Below are positions 35,575 to 44,854 of a stretch of 64,000 nt of DNA, one piece after another. Below the pieces are notes generated by a model. The model made no database searches and was not told the DNA's origin. It saw only the letters and a program-made list of their open reading frames with translations. The stretch lies in NCBI RefSeq assembly GCF_900103215.1, contig NZ_FNGV01000003.1, positions 124,001 through 188,000 of the forward strand. The letters run 5' to 3'. The DNA is from Kriegella aquimaris (GTDB taxonomy: Bacteria; Bacteroidota; Bacteroidia; Flavobacteriales; Flavobacteriaceae). A program made the position numbers and the translations under genes. Numbering within the stretch: position 1 is the stretch's first letter; every line of letters begins with the position of its first letter.

Positions 35575-37047
35575 ATGTTACTAAATCAAAAGAATTTAGG
35601 CCAAATCGCAAGCCTACTACCTTGTCCGGATTATGACCGAAAAAAACTTAAAGTAGGAATTGTACATATTGGGGTCGGTGGGTTTCATCGGGCACATCAG
35701 GCTTTCTATACACATTTACTTCAGGAAAAAATTGGTGCTTCTGAATGGGGAATCTGCGGTGTTGGTTTGCGTTCCGGCGATCAAAAAATACACGATGTGC
35801 TTAAAGCCCAAGATGGTCTTTACACGCTTATCGTTAAACATCCCGATGGAACGGTAGAGAGCCAAATTATTGGTTCAATTGTTGATTTCCTGCTTGGACA
35901 TAATGACCCAGATCCTGTCATAAATATTATGGCAGCCCCATCTACTAAAATTGTTTCCCTTACAATTACCGAAGGAGGCTATAATTTTAACCCTTCAACA
36001 GGAGAATTTGACTTTAGAAATCCTGATATCCAACATGAACTGAGTCATCCCGATAGCCCAAAAACAGTATATGGTTTTCTTACGGCTGCATTAAAAAAAC
36101 GTCGCGATGCGGGACTTCCTGCCTTTACTATTATGTCTTGTGATAACATTCAACATAACGGTGATATAACACGTGATATGTTGTTGACATTTATTAAAAA
36201 ACTAGATTCTGAACTGGCCGAATGGGTTGAGGCGCAAGTACAGTTCCCGAATACCATGGTTGATCGGATAACCCCCGTTACGACTCAGGCCGATATCGCA
36301 TACCTCAATGATACGTACGGAATAAAAGACGATTGGCCCGTAACCTGTGAACCGTTCATACAATGGGTCGTGGAAGATAAATTTTCAGAAGGGCGGCCTG
36401 AATTCCAAAAGGTCGGAGTACAATTTGTACCTGATGTAAAACCTTATGAAAAAATGAAGCTCCGCCTGCTGAATGCGGGTCATTCGGTACTAGGTATTTT
36501 AGGTGCTATCCATGGACATATGACTATCAACGCTTGCATGGAAGACGAAATATTCGTCACCTATTTGAGAGCCTTTATGGACAAGGAAGCAAGCCCAATA
36601 TTGGACGAGGTTAAAGGGATTGATTTAAACAGTTACAAAAACAGCTTAGAAAAACGTTTTGCCAACCCTAACATAAAAGACAGCGTAAGCCGTATTTGCT
36701 CAGAAAGTTCGGCCAAATTGCCAAAGTTTTTAATTGCCACCCTTCAGGAAAACTTGGCTCGACAAGGAAGTATTCAATTTTCAACCCTGGTAATTGCCGC
36801 TTGGTGCTACTATAGTGACAAAAATGTAGATAGCCATGGAGAACCAATTGAAATTATCGATGTAATGAGCGCCGAACTTCATAAGGCCGCGAAACAAACT
36901 GAAATAGACCCATTAGCCTTTATAAAGCAGAAATCCCTTTTTGGTGATCTTGCCAAAAATGAGCGATTTGCGAATTTATATGTCGATACAGTACAGAAAA
37001 TTTATAAAGACGTGGATATCAGAAGACAAATGAAAGCCATGATATAA
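35575..37047 (+). CDS. Mannitol dehydrogenase family protein
   Basis: 490 residues, the usual length. The N-terminal Rossmann region has VGIVHIGVGGFHRAHQAFY, and the catalytic region has KLRLLNAGHSVLGILGAIHG, where the Lys acts in hydride transfer. The family oxidises polyols such as mannitol to fructose, or reduces hexuronates such as fructuronate, with NAD(P). Mannitol 2-dehydrogenase is plausible for a marine brown-alga-associated bacterium, but the exact substrate cannot be read from sequence. It is co-transcribed with the NCS1 permease. Confidence 0.88.
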   Translation: MLLNQKNLGQIASLLPCPDYDRKKLKVGIVHIGVGGFHRAHQAFYTHLLQEKIGASEWGICGVGLRSGDQKIHDVLKAQDGLYTLIVKHPDGTVESQIIGSIVDFLLGHNDPDPVINIMAAPSTKIVSLTITEGGYNFNPSTGEFDFRNPDIQHELSHPDSPKTVYGFLTAALKKRRDAGLPAFTIMSCDNIQHNGDITRDMLLTFIKKLDSELAEWVEAQVQFPNTMVDRITPVTTQADIAYLNDTYGIKDDWPVTCEPFIQWVVEDKFSEGRPEFQKVGVQFVPDVKPYEKMKLRLLNAGHSVLGILGAIHGHMTINACMEDEIFVTYLRAFMDKEASPILDEVKGIDLNSYKNSLEKRFANPNIKDSVSRICSESSAKLPKFLIATLQENLARQGSIQFSTLVIAAWCYYSDKNVDSHGEPIEIIDVMSAELHKAAKQTEIDPLAFIKQKSLFGDLAKNERFANLYVDTVQKIYKDVDIRRQMKAMI

Positions 37048-37190
37048 AGTGGTTTGCTAAGGCATTTGTAAAAGCCTAATATTACTTTTATGTTCGATTT
37101 ATCGGTATAAATTACGACTAGGTTTCCAAGCCATATACTGCTGACAAGAACCTAAGGAAGGAACCAACACCTATACCCTAAATGAAATAA

Positions 37191-37811
37191 ATGGACAACC
37201 TTATAACATTTTCTATTACCGTATTCACAGGTTTCTTTGCCATTATGAACCCAATTTCAAATATGCCTATTTTTTTGTCCTTAGTGCAAGGAGCGGACAA
37301 AGAAACAAAGCAAAAAATAAATAGAAAGGCCGTTTTCATCGCCTTCGTAATCATAAGCATCTTTGTCATATTGGGTAAGTTCATTTTTGAGCTCTTTGGA
37401 ATAACCATACCCGCATTCAAGATTACAGGAGGTATTCTAATCTTTTATGTTGGTTTCGAGATGTTACAATCTAAAAAATCGAACGTTAAGCATTTACAGA
37501 AAACCAATATCGATGAAAACATAGCCGTGTCACCTTTGGCAATTCCTATTCTGGCCGGACCGGGAACAATCGTTACTGCAATGAATTTTGTATCCAATGC
37601 AACCTACGTACACATTGGTTTGGTACTGCTTATTTTTGGTTTAATGTGCCTATTGACCTACATTACATTCAGTCTGAGCGATTTCATTGCAGAGAAAATT
37701 GGCGACAATGTAATTTCCGTCATTGGAAAAATAATGGGACTGATTATTGCTATTATAGGCACAAGTATGGTTATCGAAGGAATCAAAATATCCTTTGGCT
37801 TACTAAAATGA
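37191..37811 (+). CDS. MarC family integral membrane protein
   Basis: 206 residues with six membrane segments and the MarC signature: FFAIMNPISNMPIFL near the start and PLAIPILAGPGTIVTAM in the middle. The MarC family was once linked to multidrug resistance but has no confirmed transport role. It starts about 145 bp after the dehydrogenase gene; a promoter of its own is likely but not clearly seen. Confidence 0.9.
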   Translation: MDNLITFSITVFTGFFAIMNPISNMPIFLSLVQGADKETKQKINRKAVFIAFVIISIFVILGKFIFELFGITIPAFKITGGILIFYVGFEMLQSKKSNVKHLQKTNIDENIAVSPLAIPILAGPGTIVTAMNFVSNATYVHIGLVLLIFGLMCLLTYITFSLSDFIAEKIGDNVISVIGKIMGLIIAIIGTSMVIEGIKISFGLLK

Positions 37812-37977
37812 AAAGTGCTTCCAAATTGTACACCGCGTAAGATTATTTTACCTTTAAACTCTTGAACAATATACCTGAAAATTATCGGTATAAATTTATT
37901 GGTAAACAAGAACCGTATTTCAAGACTTTTTACACAAAACTCTTTACACAATTTTAAAAGCATAAAAATCCACTGAA

Positions 37978-38739
37978 ATGTCAAAAAACAAAATTGCCCT
38001 CGTAACTGGCGGAAGTCGTGGTTTAGGACGTGACATTGCCATTAGTCTGGCAAAAAAAAATATCGATTCTATTATCACTTACCATTCAAACAAATCGGCA
38101 GCTGATGAAGTAGTCGCCGAAATAAGACAAATGGGTCAAACTAGTTATGCATTACAGCTTGACACTAGTAAAATCAATACTTTTGATGAATTTTTCAATC
38201 AACTTTCTGTCTATTTAAAATCAGAAACTCAATATGATAATCTTGATTTTTTAATAAATAATGCGGGAACCGGAATTTACCAACCCTTTATTGAAACAAC
38301 CGAAGATCAATTCGATGAAATGGTCAACGTTCACTTTAAAGGAGTTTATTTCTTGACACAAAAAGCCTTGGGGTATTTGAACGATGGTAGTAGAATTATT
38401 AATATTTCTTCCGGTTTGACAAGGTTTACTTTCCCAAATTCATCCGCTTATGCCCCTGTTAAAGGAGCCGTAGAAGTATTTACAAAATATCTGGCCAAAG
38501 AATTGGCACATCGAAAGATTACAGCAAATGTTGTGGCCCCTGGTGCTGTTGCAACAGATTTTGGTGGCGGTGAAAATAAAACAAACGAGCAAAAAAGAAA
38601 AGCGGTAACCAATGTTACTGCATTAGGTCGTGTGGGAGAACCCGAAGATATTGGAGGTGTAGTTGCCTTTTTGTGCACCGAAGATGCAAGGTGGATAAAT
38701 GGACAACGTATAGAAGCTTCTGGAGGAATTCTATTATAG
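37978..38739 (+). CDS. Short-chain dehydrogenase/reductase
   Basis: 253 residues. The coenzyme motif TGGSRGLGRDIA, NNAGTG, the catalytic Ser in ISSGLTRF, and YAPVK (Tyr-x3-Lys) are all present; the C-terminus TALGRVGEPEDIGGVVAFL and RIEASGGILL is classical. It is a NADP-type oxidoreductase of unknown substrate. The GNAT gene begins 8 bp downstream, so both are likely one unit. Confidence 0.92.
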   Translation: MSKNKIALVTGGSRGLGRDIAISLAKKNIDSIITYHSNKSAADEVVAEIRQMGQTSYALQLDTSKINTFDEFFNQLSVYLKSETQYDNLDFLINNAGTGIYQPFIETTEDQFDEMVNVHFKGVYFLTQKALGYLNDGSRIINISSGLTRFTFPNSSAYAPVKGAVEVFTKYLAKELAHRKITANVVAPGAVATDFGGGENKTNEQKRKAVTNVTALGRVGEPEDIGGVVAFLCTEDARWINGQRIEASGGILL

Positions 38740-38747
38740 AACAACCG

Positions 38748-39200
38748 ATGATTAAAAAACTTCAAAACAAGGAGATAACTATTGCCGACAACATCCGTTC
38801 CGTTTTTCAGGATTCGTATGCGGTCGAGGCAAAACTACTAAACGCAAAAGATTTTCCGCCCTTAAAAAGAAGCCTTGAAAGTTATTCAAAAAGCAAAAAT
38901 TATTTTTTTGGATATCTAAAAAACCATGAGCTTGCAGGAGTTATTGAAATTAATAATGAAAGCGACTTTACTCATATTCAAAGTTTGGTCGTTGCGCCCA
39001 ATTTTTTCAGACAAGGAATAGCGCGGCAATTGATGGAATTTGTACTCCATACTTATAATTCAAAACCTTTTATGGTAGAAACGGGTGCAGCCAATGCCCC
39101 GGCAATAGCGCTGTACCTCAAGTTTGGTTTCAAAGAGGTAAAACAATGGAACACAGAAAGTGGTATTAGAAAAGTTAGGTTGAATAGAATAATCCGATAA
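38748..39200 (+). CDS. GNAT family N-acetyltransferase
   Basis: 150 residues from the ATG at 38748; an in-frame ATG at 38673 lies inside the SDR gene and is unlikely. The acetyl-CoA loop is QSLVVAPNFFRQGIARQLM, followed by APAIALYLKFGFKEV, the usual C-terminal half of GNAT enzymes. It is probably co-transcribed with the SDR upstream. The substrate is unknown. Confidence 0.85.
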   Translation: MIKKLQNKEITIADNIRSVFQDSYAVEAKLLNAKDFPPLKRSLESYSKSKNYFFGYLKNHELAGVIEINNESDFTHIQSLVVAPNFFRQGIARQLMEFVLHTYNSKPFMVETGAANAPAIALYLKFGFKEVKQWNTESGIRKVRLNRIIR

Positions 39201-39318
39201 AACCGCTTTATAATAGGGGCCGTTCTCAAGTGGGCGTTAACCAATTTAACTATATTTACATACCAAACGCTGCACTTTCTGAGGCAATATCGTTTACAGA
39301 AACGGCAATCTAAAAATT

Positions 39319-39885
39319 ATGAAGCACAATCTATCTCAAATGATGTCATTAGACATTTATCTTTCCGCTCTAAGCAAAACGGAATATTTTAAAGTCAGAC
39401 CACTAATAAGTCCTCAAAATTTTAAAAAAACACCCCTCTTAAGTTGGGATATTTACGGCGAAAATTACTTCAATAGTCTAATAGAACTGAAAAGGGAACA
39501 AGACATTCGTAAGATTAAAGAGATGGCAAATAAGCTAGGCTGGAAAAACGATATCGACGCCATTTTTGACAAGAGCAAGTTTGAAGCGCTTGTAATTACA
39601 GATATCGAACAAAAAATAATATGGGTCAATGATGGCTTTACAGAGATGACAGGCTATTCCAAAATCGAGGCCCTGAACAACACTCCTGATTTTTTACAGG
39701 GTCCGGACACCAGTTCAAAAGCAAAAAAAAGAATCTCAACAAAATTAAATAGCAAAACACCTTTTACAGAAGTGCTGATAAATTATAAAAAAGATAGTAC
39801 GCCCTACTCCTGTGAGATCAAAGTATTCCCCCTATTCGACCATTCAACAACTCATTTTTTAGCTCTGGAAAAAGTAGCCGTATGA
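39319..39885 (+). CDS. Short PAS protein of LOV-like type lacking the flavin-adduct Cys
   Basis: 188 residues. An N-terminal helical region (1-85) is followed by one PAS domain (about 88-188): FEALVVTDIEQ-like start, WVNDGFTEMTGYSKIEAL, DFLQGPDTSS and VLINYKKDSTPYSCEIKVFPL. The DFLQGPDT segment matches the NCRFLQGPDT signature of LOV domains, but the adduct-forming Cys is replaced by Pro (TPDFLQ). No kinase, DNA-binding or other output domain is attached. Such stand-alone proteins are common in Flavobacteriaceae. Its stop overlaps the next gene start (ATGA). Confidence 0.8.
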   Translation: MKHNLSQMMSLDIYLSALSKTEYFKVRPLISPQNFKKTPLLSWDIYGENYFNSLIELKREQDIRKIKEMANKLGWKNDIDAIFDKSKFEALVITDIEQKIIWVNDGFTEMTGYSKIEALNNTPDFLQGPDTSSKAKKRISTKLNSKTPFTEVLINYKKDSTPYSCEIKVFPLFDHSTTHFLALEKVAV

Positions 39886-40265
39886 CGATTGAACAACGTA
39901 TTGAAAATTCAAAAACAACTATATTCAAAGCTGTATTCCCCAACACTACCAATCATTATGACACACTTTTTGGCGGTACCGCCATGCAACTCATGGATGA
40001 AACGGCATTTATAACAGCTACACGTTTTGGCAGACAACAAATGGTTACGGTCAGCAGCGATAAAATTGATTTTAAAAAAGCGATTCCTGCAGGTACAATC
40101 ATTGAACTTTCTGGAAAAATAAGCCATATAGGTAATACGAGTTTAAAAGTGAGGGTCGACATTTTTGTGGAGGAAATGTATTCTTCGTTCAGAGAAAAAG
40201 CAGTATCGGGTGAATTTACTTTTGTAGCTATCGATGAAAACAAGCAACCCACTAAGATACTGTGA
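39882..40265 (+). CDS. Acyl-CoA thioesterase, hotdog fold (YciA-like)
   Basis: 127 residues. NHYDTLFGGTAMQLMDETAF and VTVSSDKIDFKKAIPAGTIIELSGKI match acyl-CoA thioesterases of the YciA/BACH group, with the catalytic Asp in MDE. It hydrolyses acyl-CoA to free acid and CoA. Its ATG overlaps the PAS gene stop by 4 bp, so the two are translationally coupled. Confidence 0.9.
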   Translation: MTIEQRIENSKTTIFKAVFPNTTNHYDTLFGGTAMQLMDETAFITATRFGRQQMVTVSSDKIDFKKAIPAGTIIELSGKISHIGNTSLKVRVDIFVEEMYSSFREKAVSGEFTFVAIDENKQPTKIL

Positions 40266-40362
40266 GCAATGGTATTAAAATGACTATAAAACTTCATTTA
40301 TATTAACCATACTTAAGTACATAAAGTGCAATACCAGCTATTTAACCTCAACACCATAGTTT

Positions 40363-40788
40363 ATGAAACTAACAACCGACCCCAAGGCCACAGCAGTTTT
40401 TAATAACTATCCGTCTACCGTACAGGAGAAGTTGCTTTATCTAAGAACATTGGTGCTAAAAGTAGCTGAAGAACTTGAAGGACTTGAAAAACTCGAAGAG
40501 ACGCTGAAATGGGGAGAGCCCAGCTATTTAACGAAATACGGAAGCACCGTGCGCATGGATTGGAAAGTAAAAAAACCCGACCAATTTGCCATCTATTTTA
40601 AATGTACATCTAAATTAGTACCTACATTTAAGTTACTTTATAAAGATAAATTTGATTTTGAGGGAAACCGGGCCATTGTTTTTAAAATCGATGATCAAAT
40701 ACCCGAAGAAGAACTAAAGCATTGTATTTCGTTGGCCTTGAATTACCATAAAATAAAGCAGTTGCCTTTACTTGGTGCCAAAGGTTGA
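40363..40788 (+). CDS. DUF1801 domain protein
   Basis: 141 residues. FNNYPSTVQEKLLYLRTLVL and LKWGEPSYLTKYGSTVRMDWK fit DUF1801 (YdhG/YdeI-like), a small cytosolic alpha/beta fold with no settled function. It is followed by a terminator and converges with lpdA. Confidence 0.85.
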   Translation: MKLTTDPKATAVFNNYPSTVQEKLLYLRTLVLKVAEELEGLEKLEETLKWGEPSYLTKYGSTVRMDWKVKKPDQFAIYFKCTSKLVPTFKLLYKDKFDFEGNRAIVFKIDDQIPEEELKHCISLALNYHKIKQLPLLGAKG

Positions 40789-40813
40789 AAAAGTGCTTAA
40801 GCAAAGAATACAA

Positions 40814-40840
40814 AAAAGCCCCTATTATGGGGCTTTTATA
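40814..40840. terminator. Bidirectional Rho-independent terminator
   Basis: AAAAGCCCC (40814-40822) pairs perfectly with GGGGCTTTT (40829-40837) around a 6-nt loop. A-rich and T-rich flanks on both strands suit termination of both the DUF1801 gene and the convergent lpdA gene. Confidence 0.9.
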
Positions 40841-40878
40841 TTAAAAAATACGGTAATTATAATTATATCGTTTAATAA

Positions 40879-42285
40879 TTAAACATGCAACGCTCGATCA
40901 TCGGTTGCTGCCAAGGCCGCCTCTTTCACTGCTTCGGCATAGGTGGGGTGGGCATGACTCATGCGCGAAATATCTTCTGCCGAAGCACGGAACTCCATAG
41001 CCGTTACTCCTTCCGCGATTAAATCAGCTACTCGCGCCCCGATCATATGTATTCCCAGAACCTCATCGGTTTTGGTATCGGCTAATATTTTCACAAAGCC
41101 ATCAGTATCCATACTAGCACGGGCGCGACCCAAAGCTCGCATGGGAAATTGACCTACCTTATAATCCACTCCTGCTTCCTTTAATTCTTCCTCGGTCTTA
41201 CCAACGGCGGCAACTTCGGGCCACGTATAAACCACCCCAGGAATCAAATTATAATCTATATGTGGTTTTTGTCCGGCCAATTGCTCGGCAACCAAGGCAC
41301 CTTCCTCTTCTGCTTTATGAGCTAACATAGCGCCTTTGATAACATCGCCAATAGCATAGATATTCGAAATATTGGTTTGTAAATGCTCATTTACCGCAAT
41401 TTTGCCCCTTTCTTCCAATTGTACACCTGCAGCATCAAGATTCAATCCTTCGGTATATGCATGACGACCTACGGAGACCAAACAGTAATCTCCTTTAAAT
41501 TCAACTTCTTGTCCCTTTTTATCATCGGCTTTCACTATGACCTCATCGCCTTTTCGTTCAACGGACTTTACTTTGTGCGAGAGGCTGAACTTCACCTTTT
41601 GCTTTTTCATCACTTTCATCAACTCTTTGGAAAGCGCACCATCCATCCCAGGAATAATGCGATCCATAAACTCAATAACGGTCACCTCTGCTCCCAAACG
41701 CTTATATACCTGTCCAAGTTCCAAACCAATAACCCCGCCACCAATAACAATCAAATGTTTCGGGATCTCTTTCAGTTTTAAAGCTTCTGTAGATGTAATA
41801 ACCCTTTCTTTGTCCAATTTTATAAAAGGCAAAGTAGACGGTTTAGATCCTGTTGCTATAATGGTATTTTTAGCCTCAATGGTTTCAACCTTACCATCAT
41901 TCTTTTTAATATTGATATGGGTGCTATCGGAAAAGCTGCCCAATCCTTCAAAAACATCGATTTTATTTTTATCCATCAAAAACTGGATACCCTTTGTAGT
42001 TTGATCAACTACGGATTGTTTACGGGAAATCATTTGCTCAAGATTCACCTTTATTTCCCCCGGGATATCAATTCCGTGTTCTTCAAAGTGCTTTATTGCA
42101 TCTTCATAATGATGACTAGAGTCTAATAGCGCCTTTGACGGAATACATCCTACGTTAAGGCATGTACCTCCTAAGGTGCTATATTTTTCAATAATCGCCG
42201 TTTTCATGCCCAGTTGTGCACATCGAATCGCTGCTACATATCCTCCAGGTCCTGAGCCAATAATGGCCACATCGTATGAACTCAT
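40879..42285 (-). CDS. lpdA: Dihydrolipoyl dehydrogenase
   Basis: 468 residues. FAD site IGSGPGGYVAAIR, redox disulfide GGTCLNVGCIPSK (Cys about 42 and 47), NAD site VIGGGVIGLELGQVY, IYAIGDVI, and the catalytic His-Glu in HAHPTYAEA. It is the E3 subunit that reoxidises lipoamide of pyruvate, 2-oxoglutarate and branched-chain complexes or the glycine cleavage system. No E1/E2 gene is adjacent. A well-formed promoter lies just upstream. Confidence 0.96.
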   Translation of the reverse strand: MSSYDVAIIGSGPGGYVAAIRCAQLGMKTAIIEKYSTLGGTCLNVGCIPSKALLDSSHHYEDAIKHFEEHGIDIPGEIKVNLEQMISRKQSVVDQTTKGIQFLMDKNKIDVFEGLGSFSDSTHINIKKNDGKVETIEAKNTIIATGSKPSTLPFIKLDKERVITSTEALKLKEIPKHLIVIGGGVIGLELGQVYKRLGAEVTVIEFMDRIIPGMDGALSKELMKVMKKQKVKFSLSHKVKSVERKGDEVIVKADDKKGQEVEFKGDYCLVSVGRHAYTEGLNLDAAGVQLEERGKIAVNEHLQTNISNIYAIGDVIKGAMLAHKAEEEGALVAEQLAGQKPHIDYNLIPGVVYTWPEVAAVGKTEEELKEAGVDYKVGQFPMRALGRARASMDTDGFVKILADTKTDEVLGIHMIGARVADLIAEGVTAMEFRASAEDISRMSHAHPTYAEAVKEAALAATDDRALHV

Positions 42286-42309
42286 AAAATTTTTGTTTAA
42301 TTAAAGTAA

Positions 42310-42339
42310 CAAAATTAACACTATTTTTCGGTTAACAAT
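42310..42339 (-). promoter_or_regulatory. Promoter of lpdA
   Basis: On the minus strand TTG (42336-42338) is followed after 18 bp by TAATTTTG (42310-42317), a good match to the Bacteroidota sigma pattern TTG...TAnnTTTG. The predicted start of transcription near 42303 leaves a leader of about 18 nt. Confidence 0.65.
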
Positions 42340-42451
42340 AGACCGTAAAGATAAAGATACAGGCTTTGGTCGCAGATTCGATATACGTACATGACCGTTT
42401 GCAGAACAGATGGCAAAATCGTAATATTACCAGAATGTTAAACCAAAATGC

Positions 42452-43942
42452 ATGAAAGGCAAAAAGGGACCCAAATACCGTCAAGACGAGCATATCGTTG
42501 AAAATAGGGAGTTGAGAATTTGGGAGGCATTGATTCCGGTTATTGCCCTTGTAGCCATGTTGGCCTATAATGTATACGTTTTTGGAGATGATGCCATAAG
42601 TGGCTCGAATCAGTTTATTCTTCTTTTGGGTGGCGCTGTAGCTGCCATTGTAGGTTTTTTAAACAAAGTTTCTTACAAACAAATGATTGCCGAGGTTGCC
42701 GAGAATGTAAAATCGACAACTGGGGCCCTACTTATTCTTTTAATGGTGGGTGCCTTAGCGGGTACTTGGTTGATCAGTGGTATTATTCCGGCAATGATTT
42801 ATTACGGGCTTCAAATTTTGAATCCCACTATTTTTTTGGCAGCCTGTGTCATAATATGTTCTATAATATCGATTGCCACAGGAAGTAGTTGGACCACTTC
42901 GGCAACTGTAGGTATCGCATTGATAGGAATAGGCGAAGCACTTGGTATTTCCCTTGGGATGACAGCTGGAGCTGTTCTTTCGGGAGCCTACTTTGGAGAC
43001 AAAATGTCACCGCTAAGTGACACGACCAATTTGGCTCCGGCAATGGCGGGAGGTGAGCTTTTCGATCACATTAAGTATATGACAATCACCACGGTACCTA
43101 CCATTTTGGTAACACTACTGATATTTATCGTCATAGGGTTTTCTTTGGACACCAATGGAACGGCAGATACCGAAGCAATTCTATCAAGCATAGACACCAC
43201 TTTCAATATAAACGGATGGTTGTTTTTAGTTCCGGTTATGGTCATTTTTTTAATTGTAAAAAGGACTCCTCCCTTAGCTGCTTTATTAATAGGAACGCTC
43301 TTAGGGGCCATATTTGCGCTAATATTTCAACCCGAAATCGTAGCAGGATTGACCGGGTCCAATAAACTTGATTTTGAATCGGGGTATAAGGGAATATTAA
43401 ATGCCATTACCCTTGAAACTTCGATACCAACGGAAAATGAATCCCTGGCCAAACTTTTTTCTTCCAAGGGCATGAACGGTATGCTGGGTACTATTTGGCT
43501 AATTCTATGTGCTATGGTTTTCGGTGGCATCATGGATGGCATAGGGGCCTTGTCCCGTATTACAAAAAGCCTTCTCGCAATGGCCAAAACTACTTTTGGC
43601 TTGTTTGCCAGTACCGTAGGGAGCTGTTTAGCCTTGAACATAACTGCTTCCGACCAATACCTGGCAATCGTCGTACCAGGAAAAATGTTTGCCAAAGCTT
43701 ATAAAGACCGCGGGTTGGCCCCTGAAAATTTAAGTCGTACCCTCGAAGATTCAGGTACAGTAACATCCGTTTTGATTCCATGGAATACTTGTGGTGCGTA
43801 TCACAGCGGAGTGTTAGGAGTCAGTGTGGCCGACTATTTTATGTATGCGATTTTCAACTGGCTAAGTCCAATAATGACGTTGCTATTTGCGGCTTTGGGC
43901 ATTAAAATAAAGCAATTGGCCTCCTCTTCGAAGAGCGAATAG
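42452..43942 (+). CDS. nhaC: NhaC family sodium/proton antiporter
   Basis: 496 residues with about eleven membrane segments. Typical NhaC stretches include ATGSSWTTSATVGIALIGIGEALG, seen here as TGSSWTTSATVGIALIGIG, GAYFGDKMSPLSDTTNLAPA and VLIPWNTCGAYHSGVLGV. It exports sodium in exchange for protons, consistent with a marine habitat. It is divergent from lpdA, with a 166-bp gap that holds both promoters. Confidence 0.93.
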   Translation: MKGKKGPKYRQDEHIVENRELRIWEALIPVIALVAMLAYNVYVFGDDAISGSNQFILLLGGAVAAIVGFLNKVSYKQMIAEVAENVKSTTGALLILLMVGALAGTWLISGIIPAMIYYGLQILNPTIFLAACVIICSIISIATGSSWTTSATVGIALIGIGEALGISLGMTAGAVLSGAYFGDKMSPLSDTTNLAPAMAGGELFDHIKYMTITTVPTILVTLLIFIVIGFSLDTNGTADTEAILSSIDTTFNINGWLFLVPVMVIFLIVKRTPPLAALLIGTLLGAIFALIFQPEIVAGLTGSNKLDFESGYKGILNAITLETSIPTENESLAKLFSSKGMNGMLGTIWLILCAMVFGGIMDGIGALSRITKSLLAMAKTTFGLFASTVGSCLALNITASDQYLAIVVPGKMFAKAYKDRGLAPENLSRTLEDSGTVTSVLIPWNTCGAYHSGVLGVSVADYFMYAIFNWLSPIMTLLFAALGIKIKQLASSSKSE

Positions 43943-44090
43943 CAATACAACTACTAATTTGTTATCACCCTATCGGTGAAGTATTGGGTAAAAGAATTTT
44001 AACACACTTTTAACCTGACATCCAGCACTTTATAAAAAGGATTGGCATTTTATTTGTGGCCAAAAAATTGAATTATAAAATTGGTCAAAA

Positions 44091-44645
44091 ATGAAAAAGT
44101 ACATCTTACTTTCGTTGGTGGCGATTTTAGCTACCTCGTGCCACGCTCAAGAAAAAAACAATCTTGAGTCCAAACAAGAAAACAAGGAAAAAGAATTGGC
44201 ACAAACAAAACCAAAAGGGTCTTGGAGGGTCAATAAAGAAGTTGACGAACACGGTAATCTGATTCGTTATGATTCCATATACTCATGGTCGTCCTCTTCA
44301 GACGGACCCAACACCATTGGAAAGCATAATATTGATAGTCTAAATCAAATGTTCAATAGCATTTATAAGAGATTCGGAACTATCAGCGGAAACCGAACGT
44401 TACCTGATTTTTTTAATAATGATTCTCTCTTTGCAGAAGACTTTTTCCAAAATGATTTTTTTGATGAGGAATTCTTTCATAATCGATTTAATGACGATTT
44501 TTCAGATTGGAAAAAAATGAGAAAACATATGGACTCCCTTCAAAAGGAATTCTTGGAAAAATACAATTTCCAAGTAGTCCCATTGGAAAATGAAGGGAAT
44601 GAAAAAAAGAATAGGTCACATGCAATTTCTACTCAAAAAGTTTAA
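44091..44645 (+). CDS. Small lipoprotein, unknown function
   Basis: 184 residues. Lipobox LATSC (Cys about 17), then a Lys/Glu/Asn-rich stretch (22-45), a YDSIYSWSSSSDG segment and an Asp/Phe-rich region (FFNNDSLFAEDFFQNDFFDEEFF, about 103-125, given in pieces: FFNNDSLFAEDFF then QNDFFDEEFF) that could bind divalent metal or pack on a partner. It is anchored outside the cytoplasm. The family is not recognised; related Asp/Phe-rich lipoproteins occur in flavobacteria. Confidence 0.7.
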   Translation: MKKYILLSLVAILATSCHAQEKNNLESKQENKEKELAQTKPKGSWRVNKEVDEHGNLIRYDSIYSWSSSSDGPNTIGKHNIDSLNQMFNSIYKRFGTISGNRTLPDFFNNDSLFAEDFFQNDFFDEEFFHNRFNDDFSDWKKMRKHMDSLQKEFLEKYNFQVVPLENEGNEKKNRSHAISTQKV

Positions 44646-44854
44646 AAACACACCTCGTAATTTTTAATATAAAAAAATTAGAAACCAGCAAAATTAAGGG
44701 CTGTTTTTTAATGATAACACAAGAAACGTATCCGTGGGACTGTGCTATTTGTAATAGTTATGCTGCTATCGTTTTTTTAAATACCTAATGCTTTTCTAGC
44801 CATTTAGAAGCCCTAATTTTGTGATAGAAACAACCCTTAAAAAAGAGTTATAAT

